A stretch of DNA of 64,000 bases, from assembly GCA_023375675.1 (NCBI GenBank), contig JALQBC010000005.1, positions 1,302,001 through 1,366,000 on the forward strand, written 5' to 3'. The position numbers and the translations under genes are program-made. Shown one piece after another: positions 1-11,036 of this stretch (the first letter of the stretch is position 1; the number at the start of each line of letters is the position of its first letter). The notes under the pieces are model-generated. The model searched no databases. It saw nothing but the letters and a program-made list of their open reading frames with translations, and was not told the origin of the DNA. The stretch is from Cytospora piceicola (taxonomy: Eukaryota; Ascomycota; Sordariomycetes; Diaporthales; Cytosporaceae).

Positions 1-107
1 GCGTCAAGCGAGTGTGGGAGGCTGGCTGGTGGCTGGTCTTGGGGTTTGAACATGAGGTTTGCGGGCTTCTGGAAGAGGAGGGAGGTGCGGCGGTGGAGTG
101 CTTGCAT
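1..107 (-). CDS. Possible N-terminus of a mitochondrial precursor protein, cut by the left edge
   Basis: An open frame on the minus strand starts at an ATG at 105-107 and runs without a stop to base 1, giving about 35 residues. The peptide begins MQALHRRTSLLFQKPANL. It is rich in Arg, Ser, Leu and Phe and lacks acidic residues at the start, which is what a cleavable mitochondrial presequence looks like. Most of its codons end in G or C, as in the confirmed genes of this window. The product cannot be named because the mature protein lies outside the window. A longer overlapping frame at 4-462 on the same strand has a composition unlike a real protein, so I prefer this one. An unrelated chance frame remains possible. 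Confidence 0.35.
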   Translation of the reverse strand, partial: MQALHRRTSLLFQKPANLMFKPQDQPPASLPHSLD

Positions 108-1011
108 ATGCTTCGTCTCGCGAGAGTTCATGCCTGTTTCCTTGGTCGAACGGTAAAAATAAAGGAATTAGGAGGGGAGAGGCGGAGTTTGGCAGCTGGC
201 GTATCATGGATTGGTGCCTTGAACATCTACGGATGGGTTTTCTTGACATAGTTACAGGTCTACTTGTACTAATGCGGCACATTGTTATATTCCTTTGCAA
301 CTTTCCTTCCGCTTGGTGTCTAATTGCAGTCAGGTTGAGGCGGGGGAAGACACCACCGTTTGCAACGTGGCTAGGGAGGTGGGCGTCGCCTTCCATCTCT
401 GGTTGTGTTGATAAAGAGAGCTTGTTACTCTTCCTGCGTGCTACTCCTTTTGCCTGTTGCATTGAATTGTTTCATGGCCGTCGCCTCGAACAGATCATAA
501 CACCCGTGGCCCGACATCACTGATCACGGCTGACGAGGTGTTTGTGTAGGGCACCTTCTTTTACTTGACCGTCCCATCGCATCTAAATCTACTGGTTGAT
601 GTTACGTTCTTCTCAGATTTGGGACGCCCCTCAGCCTGAACATCATGATGGACCGCAAAAGGAGCAGCGTCTTGTGCTTAAAAGTGTTTTAAAGGTTTTT
701 TACTTGTTTCGTTACGTCGGCCCATCGTCTGGACCTCCCATCATGTCTAGACGTGCTGCCAGATCCAACCATACACACCACCCCATTGCCCAATATCCTA
801 TCTGGGCACATAGATCTGTGGTCGGCAGCACGCAGAGCTTCATTATCATTCTCCCGTCGTCCCACGACGCCTTCCCAGGTCCGTCACTAGGAGGAGCAGT
901 CGCGGCCAACGACGACATTACAACGGCAATACCGTTCAGATTACGACCTCCCACCAACGCCGAAGCCCCACAGCTCGGCCGCACGGTCCCATATCCTCAC
1001 TTCAACACGCT
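108..1011. other. Intergenic: upstream of the edge gene and 3' flank of the Sur7-like gene
   Basis: About 900 bases with no supported gene. Several frames of 70-265 codons are open on both strands, but the long ones overlap the GC-rich 3' part of the Sur7-like gene as shadows. The bases just upstream of 107 would be the promoter of the left-edge gene. I see no repeat or RNA gene here. Confidence 0.6.
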
Positions 1012-2017
1012 TCAGACGCTCGATGACGTGTTGAACGAGCCGTGCTTCTCGTCCTGGGGACCCCTGGCCCTCTTGTTCCGCCTGCCACGGCCACAGCAGC
1101 AGTCGACGGACCACCAGACGACGCAGATCAGCATGGCGGCGGTGGCGCCCCACGTCAGGCCCAGGAACTTCCTCCCCGCGGCGGCCTCGATGCCGACCTC
1201 CTCGCCGTACTTGTCGACGGCGGCCTCGCCGACGAAGGCGACGGCGGTGGCCAGGGCGCTCGCGGCCGCGGTGAGCAGGAAGGCGAGCAGGGCGAGCAGG
1301 GCGTTGCCGCAGGCGGAGAGCCGGCCCGAGAGGAAGGCGGCGAGGGCGGAGGCGAGGGCGGCCAGGCCGATGAGGCCGGCGGCGACGCAGTAGATGACGA
1401 AGGCGGCGCGCTGCACGATGTGCACGTACTTGAGGCCCTGGTCGACCTGGTCGGGCCAGTCGAGGTCGGCCGAGGCGTCGAGCCAGCTGTTGCCCGAGGC
1501 GTTGAGGTCGCGCTGGAGGGCGGCGCGCGGGTCGAACTGGAAGTCGGCGCTGCGCGGGCTGCAGTAGGTGAAGTTGCGCGAGATGGAGCCGAGCTTCAGG
1601 GTGGCGTTGGGGACGGGGCCGGGCTCGTAGTAGCCCTCGCAGTAGGTCATGAGGTTGGCGCTGTAGAAGTCGTGGATGCCGAGGCGGCGGACGAGGACGT
1701 TGAGGAGCTCCTCGGCGTCGTTCTGGATCGATTCGGGGATCAGGTCGAGGATGGCGGTCAGCTCCGGATGGCTGGTGATGTAGTCGCTGCTGAGGAGGTT
1801 GTCTCCAATCTGGGATGTGTTCACCTGAGGATCGGACGGGTTAGCAGATGCGGTGGGAGAGAGAAACGGCGAAAAGGGGTTGGGTTTGACAGAGACTTAC
1901 AGTGATGATGGAGGTGTCTGGCAGGAACGACTTTTTAGATCCTGCGAATAAGCACAGTAATGTGAGGACAAGAGCCCCAATGCTCAGGAGGACGGGCCCG
2001 AGAGCAGAGAATCTCAT
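1012..2017 (-). CDS. Sur7/PalI-family integral membrane protein
   Basis: Two exons, 2017-1901 and 1824-1012, join in phase across a 76-nt GT-AG intron to give 309 residues. A hydrophobic segment sits at the extreme N-terminus (about residues 5-24). It is followed by a large polar loop of about 150 residues with two cysteines (about 101 and 127) and likely N-glycosylation sites. Three closely spaced membrane segments follow (about 179-205, 210-238, 258-280), then a basic Cys- and Arg-rich tail. One plus three segments around a Cys-containing external loop is the layout of the Sur7/PalI family, which includes eisosome and cortical patch proteins and the pH-sensing protein PalI. Family membership is inferred from topology and the cysteine pair. 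The precise orthologue is not identified. Confidence 0.75.
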
Positions 2018-5000
2018 CTTGACGGCGACGAAGGTGACGGTGTAGCAGTTCCCGGGAGATGTAAGAGGTTGTTGCGTTCTCGTCGTCTAGCCGTCAGGGA
2101 CACGCAATGGAAAGCAGCAAAGGGCGAGGTTATTAATCCTTTACACGAGGAAAAAGCAGGTGACATATATTGAACAAGAACTACGTTCCTTGCAATATTA
2201 CTACATATGTATACATATATAGGTACATTATGTCAAGGTGGGGTGGGACTAAAGACCGGCGAAATCGTCGGTGCCTGAGAAGTCCCAGGATGCAGGATGG
2301 TATAACATGACCATTCTGGTTGATCTTCCAAGGTTGTTTAACATCCCATTATGGAGATGAGGTGGCTTTTGATAAACATTGCTGCTCTCAACCACATTCC
2401 TGGCATTAGACTTTCCAGAGACACGTCATCGTCTGGATCAATCTTCCAAGAAATTTGTTGCTTTGGCACGTTGGAGACCGCCGATCCTCGCGGGTAGCGT
2501 TGGAGCTGATGTATAATAGCGCCTCCGGATCTCAGCTGAGCTGAATTACAGTGGCTGAGCAGCAGAGCATTGCCGAAGCTTTGCTTCTGCCAGGCTGTGT
2601 GTTATGTCTGTGTGTGTGTGTGTGTGATTGTTTCGTATGTGATCCGAGCCGCAGCGCATATCGTCAGCGGTCGTCGCAACCCAGCGGAATCAGCGGAATT
2701 CTTTCAACCTCAATGGTTTTCCTCCCCCTTCCGCCTACATACGAGGGACTACTGGCTTATTTTCGTCCCTATACACCGCATCTGATCAACATCCGCTTTT
2801 CCTCCAATGCAGACATGGCAATGCCTTCCTTCGAACGCCAAAGGGAGGAGTCAGGGTCCTGATCTGCCTGAAGGAGAGCCCTGATTGGAATCCACCTCGT
2901 CCGTGTCCTTATTCTCAGGGTCCAATATCACCTTGGCACCAAGTTGAATCAATGAATCACCATGCACGATATTGAAATGTCATCACAGACACCGCCAGGG
3001 ATAATAAAAGGTTCCACTTTTCAGCTTCAGATCTCTATACATAATCTAGATATTTTCAGTGGGATTCAGCGACCCACATAAGATGCCACTGCAGCATCAT
3101 GAATCGGTCCGGTCACCAGGAATGGCACCCTGAGAAACCCACTCTTGCTCTTCCCTAGAGCACGCCACACGCCTTAAATGTGGGATTACTACAGAGTAAA
3201 CCGCGCAGCCTTCAAATGTTTCGACCTCTGCCAATTCCCGATCTGCCGGTCTGCCAGTCTCCTGTGGGACAAAAGGGCAGCTTCCCAGAAACCTTCGAGA
3301 TCCTTTGGGCTCACCCCGGATCGACAAGAACCAAGGACTTGAATGTTCATCAAAATGGAACACACTCCGGATTTCGCCTGTTCTTGATCAACGTCGCCAA
3401 TCTGGGGTGCGCAGTTTACAATCTGTTCTTATACGTAGTTGCCCAATGAGCAACCCGGCCACTATTCCAGTCCTTTACGAGCCCTTCACGTGCGATACAT
3501 ACATCATATGATGCTGATTACAATTTGGATACTATTGACCTTGCCGGTAAGGAGCTCCTGGACAACCGAGTGTGTTTCAGCAGCGACATATGTCGGACAG
3601 GCGTCATAATCTCACATACGAGTAGAGCCACTCAATGGAATTGAACGTGATGGTTCTCAAGTCAACCGTAATTCCAAAGCATTTGGACGAGGACTTATCT
3701 TGCATCATGTAGATACACAGTCGTATTTCGGTCCGGACTCAAGGAATAAGGGCCTGATATCAACTTTCGTGGCCAAATGAGGAAGTGCACTCCAGCACTT
3801 CTTCATCTTGATATTGACAAGGGCGAATTGTAAAATTCACTGTACTTCAATCTCCGGAGCAGAGAACAGTCCCGGGTGTATAAGGTTGTCAGCCTGATAC
3901 GAGCGAGGCCAGCACTCAACTCCTTCACGGGCGAACTATCATCTCCTCTAATCTGTAGATACCCTAGGGTACAAATCGAAAGCACAAGAGTGGGCTATCT
4001 CAGGCAACAAGCATATATGAAAAAGAAAAAGAAAACATATACAGAGGCCAAACGCAAACACACAAATGTTAGCATCGATTTTCACATTGGTAGCCTTACG
4101 TGTCAATCGTCGTTTAAAGTGGGGACATCCGTGTTAGACGATTGGTGGGAACTAAAAGCGTGTTTGATTGACCAATTGAAAATAATGCGTTGGGGGAGGT
4201 ATGACTCTGCAGCCTTACGAGCCAACACACTGACACGGAGGGTGCTGTGTTTGCCAGGTCCAGTGGAGAGAGTCATCAACGGGGTTTGGGTCCTCTATTT
4301 CCGGTTCTCTTCTTTCCTGACCAGTAGTTCGATCTACTTTTTCAAGCCTCTAGCAACAAGAGCATGACCAACATTCCATATAGCAACAGAGGAAACATAC
4401 ACACGGCAAACAGGATCACAAATGACTTTTGCGGTGACTGAACACGTATGCTAAACTGATGGCAGCCAATATTAGTCTTCTTGAAGTATAAGAAGATCAG
4501 AGTGGTTCACTACTCTCCACAGAACTCCTGATCAAGACAACCCCCCCCCCCTCTCATGTACCATTCATTACCAACGAGAATATAACCTTGGAACATCGGC
4601 AACAGGAATCGCGCCTGATCATAACGTGTATACCAACCTCACAGGGCTTACACATCTCTCATTACTATCTATATATACACGAAAATTACTAAGCAATAAC
4701 AATCCCACCCTTCTCGACGTCTAGGACCTCGGTTGGTGCAGCCGTAAAGATAATGTCCGAGCAATTCAGAATTCGAATCCACAAGAAGGACACAGAGCGA
4801 TTGCAAGGAGAGAATCAAGCAATGCCATGCGGTGCTGGGCCTCCCTCCTACCCTCTCGCCTGCCCATCAACCTCGACTTCGTAGAGTCGCTAAACCAACT
4901 CCACACGCACGACGAGAAGCAGAGCCCCCTCCTCGGCATCGACCGAACGAAGACCGCGCGGCCAAGACGCACTCCCCACCACTCTAGCCAGGTCGTCGGA

Positions 5001-6380
5001 GCTCACACTCGGAGCCATCGACGATTGGGCACTTCAGTGCAGACCTGGACGACAAGCCGCTCTAGGAGACTCCCTCCTCTGGCCTGCACGAGAACAACAC
5101 CGTCCACGGCCCGGCATGTCATGCGCCAGAACCCGTGCGTGGGCGTGGCAAGGGTGTGTCCGCACCGCCACCGGTACGGTGCGTTCCGCAGGCGGCTCCG
5201 AGGGGCCGCCGACACGTCCCTCGGGGACATGGCCGTGAACGTCATCTTCGCGGCCCCGTCCAAGCTTCGCCGGGCTGCTTGGGACGGGATCTAGGGGCAA
5301 TGCACGCCTCTGTGTGTCTCGTTGACTGGCGCTAGAAGTCCGTCGATGACAAAACCCGCCACGTGTGTCACCACAGTAAATACAACACGTGTATCGAGAC
5401 TGCCTCTCCCCTACTGAGAGAAACCTTCCGGCCGGGATCTTCGTTGCAAGCCACCCTCTTCCTCCCCCCCCCCCCCGGAGCCCCGGAGTGCTGGTCCTTT
5501 TTCTGGACCACTGGGTATATGTGTCGCTCCGTCCATACATCTTCATCCCCAGCCCATCGGTAGCAGTGAACAGCGGCGACCACAGCCATCAGCTTTGCAA
5601 GCAGCCAAAATACCGACGTCCTACACTAAAGCTGAACCAGGGGGCGATACAAGGGCAAGAACAACGGAGAGGGGTGGCCACGAAGAAGCTGGCAGTAGAT
5701 CTGAGGAAGGAAAACCCGAGACCAAGGACGCGGGTCGCCGGGTTGTAGCTTGATGGTTCTGCAGTGTAGCTAGAGCACAGCGTCCTTCCATCAGGAGAGA
5801 CGAAGATGAAGGTCAACCGCAAAGGACTTTCAAGACTCTGATATGTATTTTATTGCATTAGGACTGATGCACATGTGGAGTTAGCTATACCAGTCTCGAT
5901 CGATCTTCCAATGCGGCGAATGGCAGACGTGGTAAGCTCGATAGGGGGTTACGATGAACGATGAAGTTGACACTCTTTTATAAGGACGGATATTTCATCT
6001 TCTTGTCTCTCAATACTTCAGCATCCTGTATTTGGGCATAGAATCTAAGTTGGTGGTGTTTACGAAGGAGCATCAAATAGTATATATAGTGACGACCCAG
6101 CCACTTCACTTACGCCCGACTGCTCTCTCACTACGATGCGGACCAGGGAACAAAGTTAACAAGTACGAAAGGATCGGGTAAGCCTGGGACTTTCACAGTG
6201 ATAGCATATAACCAAGGACGGAAGATTTGAGTTCGCAAAGCGAAAGGTCCTTAGTATTCATTGTGACACTCTCAAGAAGGTAGCATAACCTTGGCCATCG
6301 CCTCAAATGCTACCAAAACCCGAACACACCCGAGCAACTTGTTGCAAATCATCTTCCATACCCTCTGTGACCCCATGAGC
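2018..6380. other. 4.4 kb gene-poor stretch
   Basis: No gene is supported over about 4.4 kb. It contains a (TG)n run near 2608-2626, a poly-C run near 4540-4553 and another near 5465-5477. Open frames such as 3876-4367 on the plus strand encode low-complexity, unconvincing peptides. About 4800-5300 is clearly more GC-rich than its surroundings and may be a decayed gene (separate entry). The stretch could also hold long non-coding transcripts or regulatory DNA, which sequence alone does not show. Confidence 0.6.
4800..5300 (+). pseudogene. GC-rich island, possible decayed coding sequence
   Basis: Within an otherwise AT-richer gene-poor stretch, about 4800-5300 has the GC content and C-rich third positions typical of exons in this genome. 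Reading the plus strand, protein-like pieces occur in different frames: a first piece near 4850-4950 containing INLDFVESLNQLHTHDE, then a second piece in another frame with LARSSELTLGAIDDW. Stops and frame changes separate them. This could be a remnant of an inactivated gene, or simply GC-rich non-coding DNA. I do not recognise a family. Confidence 0.2.
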
Positions 6381-7636
6381 TCAAGAACACTCGCCGTATT
6401 TTCCAGGGTACGCATACTGGGTCGGGTTGGCGAAGTAGTTAGGGACCGAACAGTCACCCCATCCAACATTGATGTTGGTCCCGTTTCCAATGAAGATCTG
6501 GCCCGAGTACTGTTTGTTCTTGCCCTGGAACCGGCTCTTCAGACAGCAGCCGGCCCACTCGAAACCGCTGTAACCACTGGCAACCACTGTTCAGAGTATT
6601 GAGATTAGCCATGTCCCACAACGACAAGGGAGACCCTAGGGGGAAACAGGGAAACTTACTGCCCGCCACAGCTGCGAGGACCGGCGCGGGGGCCGTAACC
6701 GCAAATGGATTGTCATTGCACCACTATGAAATTATAGATTAGTTCAGCTGGCACATGGCTGTATTCTTAATATCATTTCGACTGGGAGGGGTGTGGGTAG
6801 AGGTTATAATAGTTCAGACATGCGAGAGTAGTCGCAATCAATCTTTTCTAGGAATATACGTACGTAAACTGCAGTGTTTGTGCTCGAGCCGTCCTCAATC
6901 GAGCAGGACAGTCGCATACATGTCGGCTTGGGCGGATCTTGGCTTACCGCCGCATTGATCGTCCAGTAGCCGTTCTGTCCAGTCTGGAGGGCAGCAATAG
7001 CCTCGAACGAGTCCTCTGGTAAATAGGAGAGTCAGCATATCATCGTGAAAAGGACAACCGAAAGAGCCAATTAAGCCAGGAAAATAATAAGAAATGGTAT
7101 CACCTACGGTAATTTCCCGTAGCAAACGTGCCGCAGTAGTAGTGAGCCTCATCATAGCCGTCGTCGGCGCTCATCTCATGCTGGACCACAGACCCGCGAG
7201 AAGCGAGGCCGGCCACGGTATAGGACACGTTCTTGTGCTTGTAGAAGTAACCCCCGCCGACGACGGTATAGAGAGACTCGTTGAAGGGGCGGGGCTGCGC
7301 GTCCATGTAAGGGTTGTAGTTAGCCTGGTAGAGCTCGTTCTCTCGCAGGGCGGGGTTGAGGTCGAAGATCTGCTTCAGGACGTCGTGCGCGTCGCCGTAG
7401 AGCTCCACGTAGCCGTGGTCGGGCACGTCGCCCGTCCACAAGGGTGTGTTGGTGCTGTTGGTGACATCGGTGCCATTGGTGGTGCAGTTGGTGGTGCCAT
7501 TGATGATGTCGAAGGGGCTGGTGGCGGCCAGGAGCACGAACAAGGACTTTAGTGGCAATCAAGTGTTAGCAATTGTTCTGAAAGAGAACCCATCTAATAT
7601 CTGGTGAGAGCTTACAGTGAGGATTATTCGCAACAT
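6381..7636 (-). CDS. Small secreted cysteine-containing protein of unknown function
   Basis: Six exons fit in phase: 7636-7616, 7546-7108, 7015-6948, 6893-6864, 6723-6660 and 6586-6381, giving 275 residues. The first exon encodes only seven residues (MLRIILT). Joined to exon 2 (SLFVLLAATS) it forms a classical secretion signal, which is why this start was chosen. A stretch with repeated Asn-x-Thr/Ser glycosylation sites follows. The mature part has seven cysteines, including an adjacent pair (AGCC), and ends in EC followed by Ser. The C-terminal exon carries a Gly-, Asn- and Tyr-rich segment. Size, signal peptide and cysteines fit a secreted effector-like or wall-associated protein. I recognise no domain. 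It lies upstream of, and on the same strand as, the MFS transporter gene but is separately spliced. Confidence 0.7.
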
Positions 7637-8322
7637 GGCCGGCTGCTTGGTCTTTGTCAAAGTGATTGAGACTTCGATGTGCAGTTGATTGATGCCACGT
7701 TTTCGATGGAAATCGTGGTACTCGAGACGTTCGCAAGTGGTGACAAGATTGCAGGTTCGGCGATGTGATCTTTCAAGGAAAGAGCCCCTAAGATGGCTCC
7801 AATATAAGAGCTGTTCATGTGTACCCATCTACGTACTTAAGTACTTAGGTACCTAAGGAGGAAGCCACCGCCAGGAATGTGATTAGGTACCTAGGTAGCT
7901 CTAGGAACACTAAAGTCGCGGGGCCTGCAAACTCAGATGGGTCGTCTGAATCAAAAGAGAATACTCACAAGGAAATCATAGACCCATTAGTACTGGGAAC
8001 AGGGAGAGGCATTGCAGGAGGTATCATTGTTTTGAAGAAGACAAAGTGCCTCATGGCAACTATGGTGTATCTACTTCAGCCTCTAGAATAGAGAACCCAA
8101 CCTGGAAAAGAAAAAGATGAGGTATCAATCAGAAGCAGACCAGAGAAATTCCTACAAAATAACACAATCCAACCGAACTTGCCATTCCTGCCATACCCAG
8201 AACCTGGGTAGGAGTAAGGTTAGGCAGTGTTCATTCCTCAACCATCAACCATCATGTATCCAGCATCCAGTGCGAGGGAGAGAAGTAAATGGGTCGTCTC
8301 TCCCGTCATAAAAGCCCCATCA
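7637..8322. other. Intergenic with palindromic TAGGTACCTA-type motifs
   Basis: This holds the promoter of the secreted-protein gene and the 3' flank of the transporter gene. Two clusters of self-complementary sequence built from CTTAAGTA, CTTAGG and GGTACCTA occur at about 7831-7857 and 7883-7900. No open frame here looks coding. Confidence 0.6.
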
Positions 8323-10615
8323 CTATGTTCTAGGGGCTGTGTTCTCCCTGAACTCTGTCTGCGTCTTGTTATCGATGTGGTCGCTCTCGTCCTCGCTCGG
8401 GACCACATCCACGCGGTCAAAGTGGTACAGGGGCTCAAGTACAGCCCGCTTGTTGCACAGGACGTAGCGCTGGATCCACCAGGGCAGGAAGGTCTTGATC
8501 TGGTACTTGATGAAGGTGCGGGTGGGCACGGCGAAGACGTAGTCGAGCTCCTCCAGCGTGCGCTGCTTCGTCTCTGGCACGAACAGGAAGATCAATACGA
8601 ACGCGACCACGTTGAAGCCAGCGTACAGGCCACACGCGCCCACAACGCCCATGGAAGCGAGGATGGCGGGGAAGGACACAGTGAGCACGGCCGCCCAGAA
8701 GAGACAGGTTGCGACAGCCCATGCCATGCCCACTTCACGGTGGGATAGAGGGAAGACCTCGGCTGAGTAGGTAAAGGGCACGGGACCTTCTCCAGGTGAG
8801 TAGAAAGCTGCGAAAATGTAGACAAAGAGCGCGACGAGTCCAAGGTGGACGGAGCCTTTGCCAGGAATGAGGTTGCAAAGTCCGGCAGCAAGCAGGGACC
8901 AAGCCATCTAGACAAAAAATGTTAGCCGAATGACAAGATTGAGACTGGGATATGAAGGTATGCTCACGTTAGGGAAAGTGAAAAGGAGTAGGGAGCGTCG
9001 TCCGAAGGTGTCAATAGTCCAGATGGCAGGCCAAGCAAAGATGAAGTTGATCAAGCCAAAGCCAAACGAGGCGAGCAGCGCATTATACTCAGAAGTACCG
9101 GCCGCCTCGAAGATACTACTCGAGTAGAAAGCAATGATGTTAATACCACACATCTGCTGTCCAATCATAACGACAAAAGAAGCCAGAGTTGCACGGCGCA
9201 GACGCGGGATGGTGAAGAGCTCGACAAAACGCTTGACATAGGTCGATCCGTGGATGATCTCCCTCTCAACCTCGAGCTGGGCGTGGATGTAGTAGAGGTC
9301 CCGGGCTGCCTGTATGGGGTGGTTCCTGAGACGTAGCAGTGACTTCATGGCTTGCGGATAGCGGTTCTTCTTCATATACCAACGTGGTGACTCGGGGCAG
9401 AAGAAAATAAGGACCATCAACGGTATGGCTGGGATGAAGGCGCTGCCGAACTGAAGCCTCCATGAGATGGCACCAGTCCTGCCGACGACCAAGTTGGCGC
9501 AAGTTCCGAGACAGATACCGAAGGCCGTCCACATTTCTAGGAGGACACCATGTTAGCTTGAATGCTACACTGGACGTGCGTTGGGAAAGGATGGAGGGTG
9601 TTGGGGGTGGGGGGGGGGGGGTTACGTACGCCAGCTCATGACGAGAGCACCTCGAATTGCTGCGGGAGAGTTCTCGGCGGCGTAAACAGGGACACTGCTC
9701 GCCTTCACACCCATTCCAATACCAAGCAGAAGACGGCAGACAAGAAGCTGTGGCCAGGTTTGAGAGAAGGCACTGCCAAGAACAGGCCAGAAGCAGAACT
9801 GCGCAGACAGGAAGATAGTTCCTATATGGAACTCGTCAATAATGTAATTCCATACAAGAAAGTGTAGAGTTGTGGTGTAACGTACCTCGTCGTCCCAAGT
9901 AGAAGTTCAGAGGGTCTGAACACCAACATCCAATCAATCTGTTTCACACAAGTCAGCATGTTTCCAGTCCGACAGGCTGAGAGGAGGGTAACTTGACATA
10001 CGCGCTACCAATGTAAGGACCAGCATTGATCAATCCTTGAATGTAAGTGCCAAAGGTGGTGGTCGTGTCAATGCCAAGGGCCTTGGGGAAAGAAAGGTTC
10101 GCGCCATTGCTACCCTCTTGATCCCAACCCTGGACAGCAGCGCCGATGGAGCAGGTGATGATGGTCAGGTAGAGCGTCGTGGGAACTTTCCACTTGTGGG
10201 TGACCTCTCTCTGGAGGACCACGACTTCGTCAGTGGTGAGTTTGTGTTCGCCGTGTATATCCTCGATTGTGTCTGGGTTCTGAGCGACCAGTGCGCCCTT
10301 CTTCAGGTAATCAATGTACTCTGTGACGCCCTTCTCTCGAGCGAAATCCTCGACCTGGGCCATGAGCTCATGCTTCGGAATGCCGGCGAGCGGGTTCTTG
10401 ATCTTGGCCTCGATGTTTGCCGAGAGGTCGGTGTCCCTGATTGCAGAAGTGTGGTGGTGACCCTGCTCCGCATGCGAGTGGGTGACATATTGCGGTGGCC
10501 TTGCTTGTGGTCAGCACATAACCTTCTATATGGGAGGAGAACGTCTAAGAAGAGAGTTAGTTACTTACGATTCGACAGGCGTAATGCCTATCGTTGTCTT
10601 CTCTTCAATCGCCAT
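8323..10615 (-). CDS. MFS sugar/polyol transporter
   Basis: Six exons join in phase: 10615-10569, 10499-10002, 9938-9886, 9821-9630, 9536-8968 and 8907-8323, for 647 residues. A long hydrophilic N-terminal region of about 110 residues precedes twelve expected membrane helices. Sugar-porter signatures are present in order: LGRRG in the first cytoplasmic loop, PESPRWY after helix 6, QQMCGIN in helix 7, DTFGRR, and [15 protein letters not shown] after helix 12. The protein should import a sugar, polyol or myo-inositol-like solute with protons across the plasma membrane. The N-terminal extension and the VPVYAAE segment resemble the fungal group often labelled myo-inositol/sugar transporters, but the substrate cannot be read from sequence. 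Intron 4 contains a poly-G run near 9609-9621. Confidence 0.88.
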
Positions 10616-10857
10616 GGTGACTGTATGAGAGAAAGTGGATGTTTGTTTGGATAGTAGGTGTGGCGATTGAACCACTTCTGGTGAGCGAGAGGTGGGTAGT
10701 TATCAATTGTGTGCGTCGAGGCTGAGTCTATACCTCCTCGATTGGGTGCAGGTGATATAAGACTGCGACTCAGGAAGGCAAGCTGCGGTCCTGGCTTTGT
10801 TCTCAGTGGCACATGATCTGAAGAAAGAAAGAGTATGAGACGACGGGACAGATCAGT

Positions 10858-10882
10858 TGGGCTTGGGCTTGGGCTTGGGCTT
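10858..10882. repeat. Tandem GGGCTT hexamer, about four copies
   Basis: Four successive GGGCTT/TGGGCT units occur about 245 bases upstream of the transporter start, so they lie in its promoter or 5' leader. Read on the transporter strand the repeat is AAGCCC. Such short direct repeats recur in several promoters of this window. Confidence 0.8.
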
Positions 10883-10965
10883 AGCAGCAACCACAAGGCT
10901 CTTTAAATAAGGCAGGCGCGTTCGAAGTGAGGGGCCCATGGTGGTCCCCCGGAATCAGGAAGAAA

Positions 10966-11036
10966 TACCTATATAGGTACCTAGGTACCTAGGTACTCTT
11001 GATTCCTGGCTAGAACCAAGGGTACCTAAGTACTTC
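10966..11036. repeat. Palindromic TAGGTACCTAGG cluster
   Basis: Two blocks (10966-10997 and 11021-11036) consist of overlapping self-complementary units of the form CCTAGGTACCTAGG and GGTACCTAAGTACTT. Related blocks lie at 7831-7900, 11524-11548, 28480-28496 and 42787-42850. They have no coding potential. They could be remains of a small mobile element, hairpin-forming sequence, or a repeated protein-binding site. Confidence 0.5.

Noticed and set aside
1042..1905. 287-codon plus-strand frame opposite the Sur7-like gene
   Set aside because: It is a Gly/Ala/Val/Glu-rich shadow of a GC-biased gene and has no recognisable sequence.
3876..4367. 163-codon plus-strand frame in the gene-poor stretch
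   Set aside because: It has unbiased codon use, a Lys run and no motif. It is AT-rich like the non-coding surroundings.
4735..4790. tRNA-like B-box sequence (ATTCGAATCC)
   Set aside because: No matching acceptor stem, A box or cloverleaf could be found around it.
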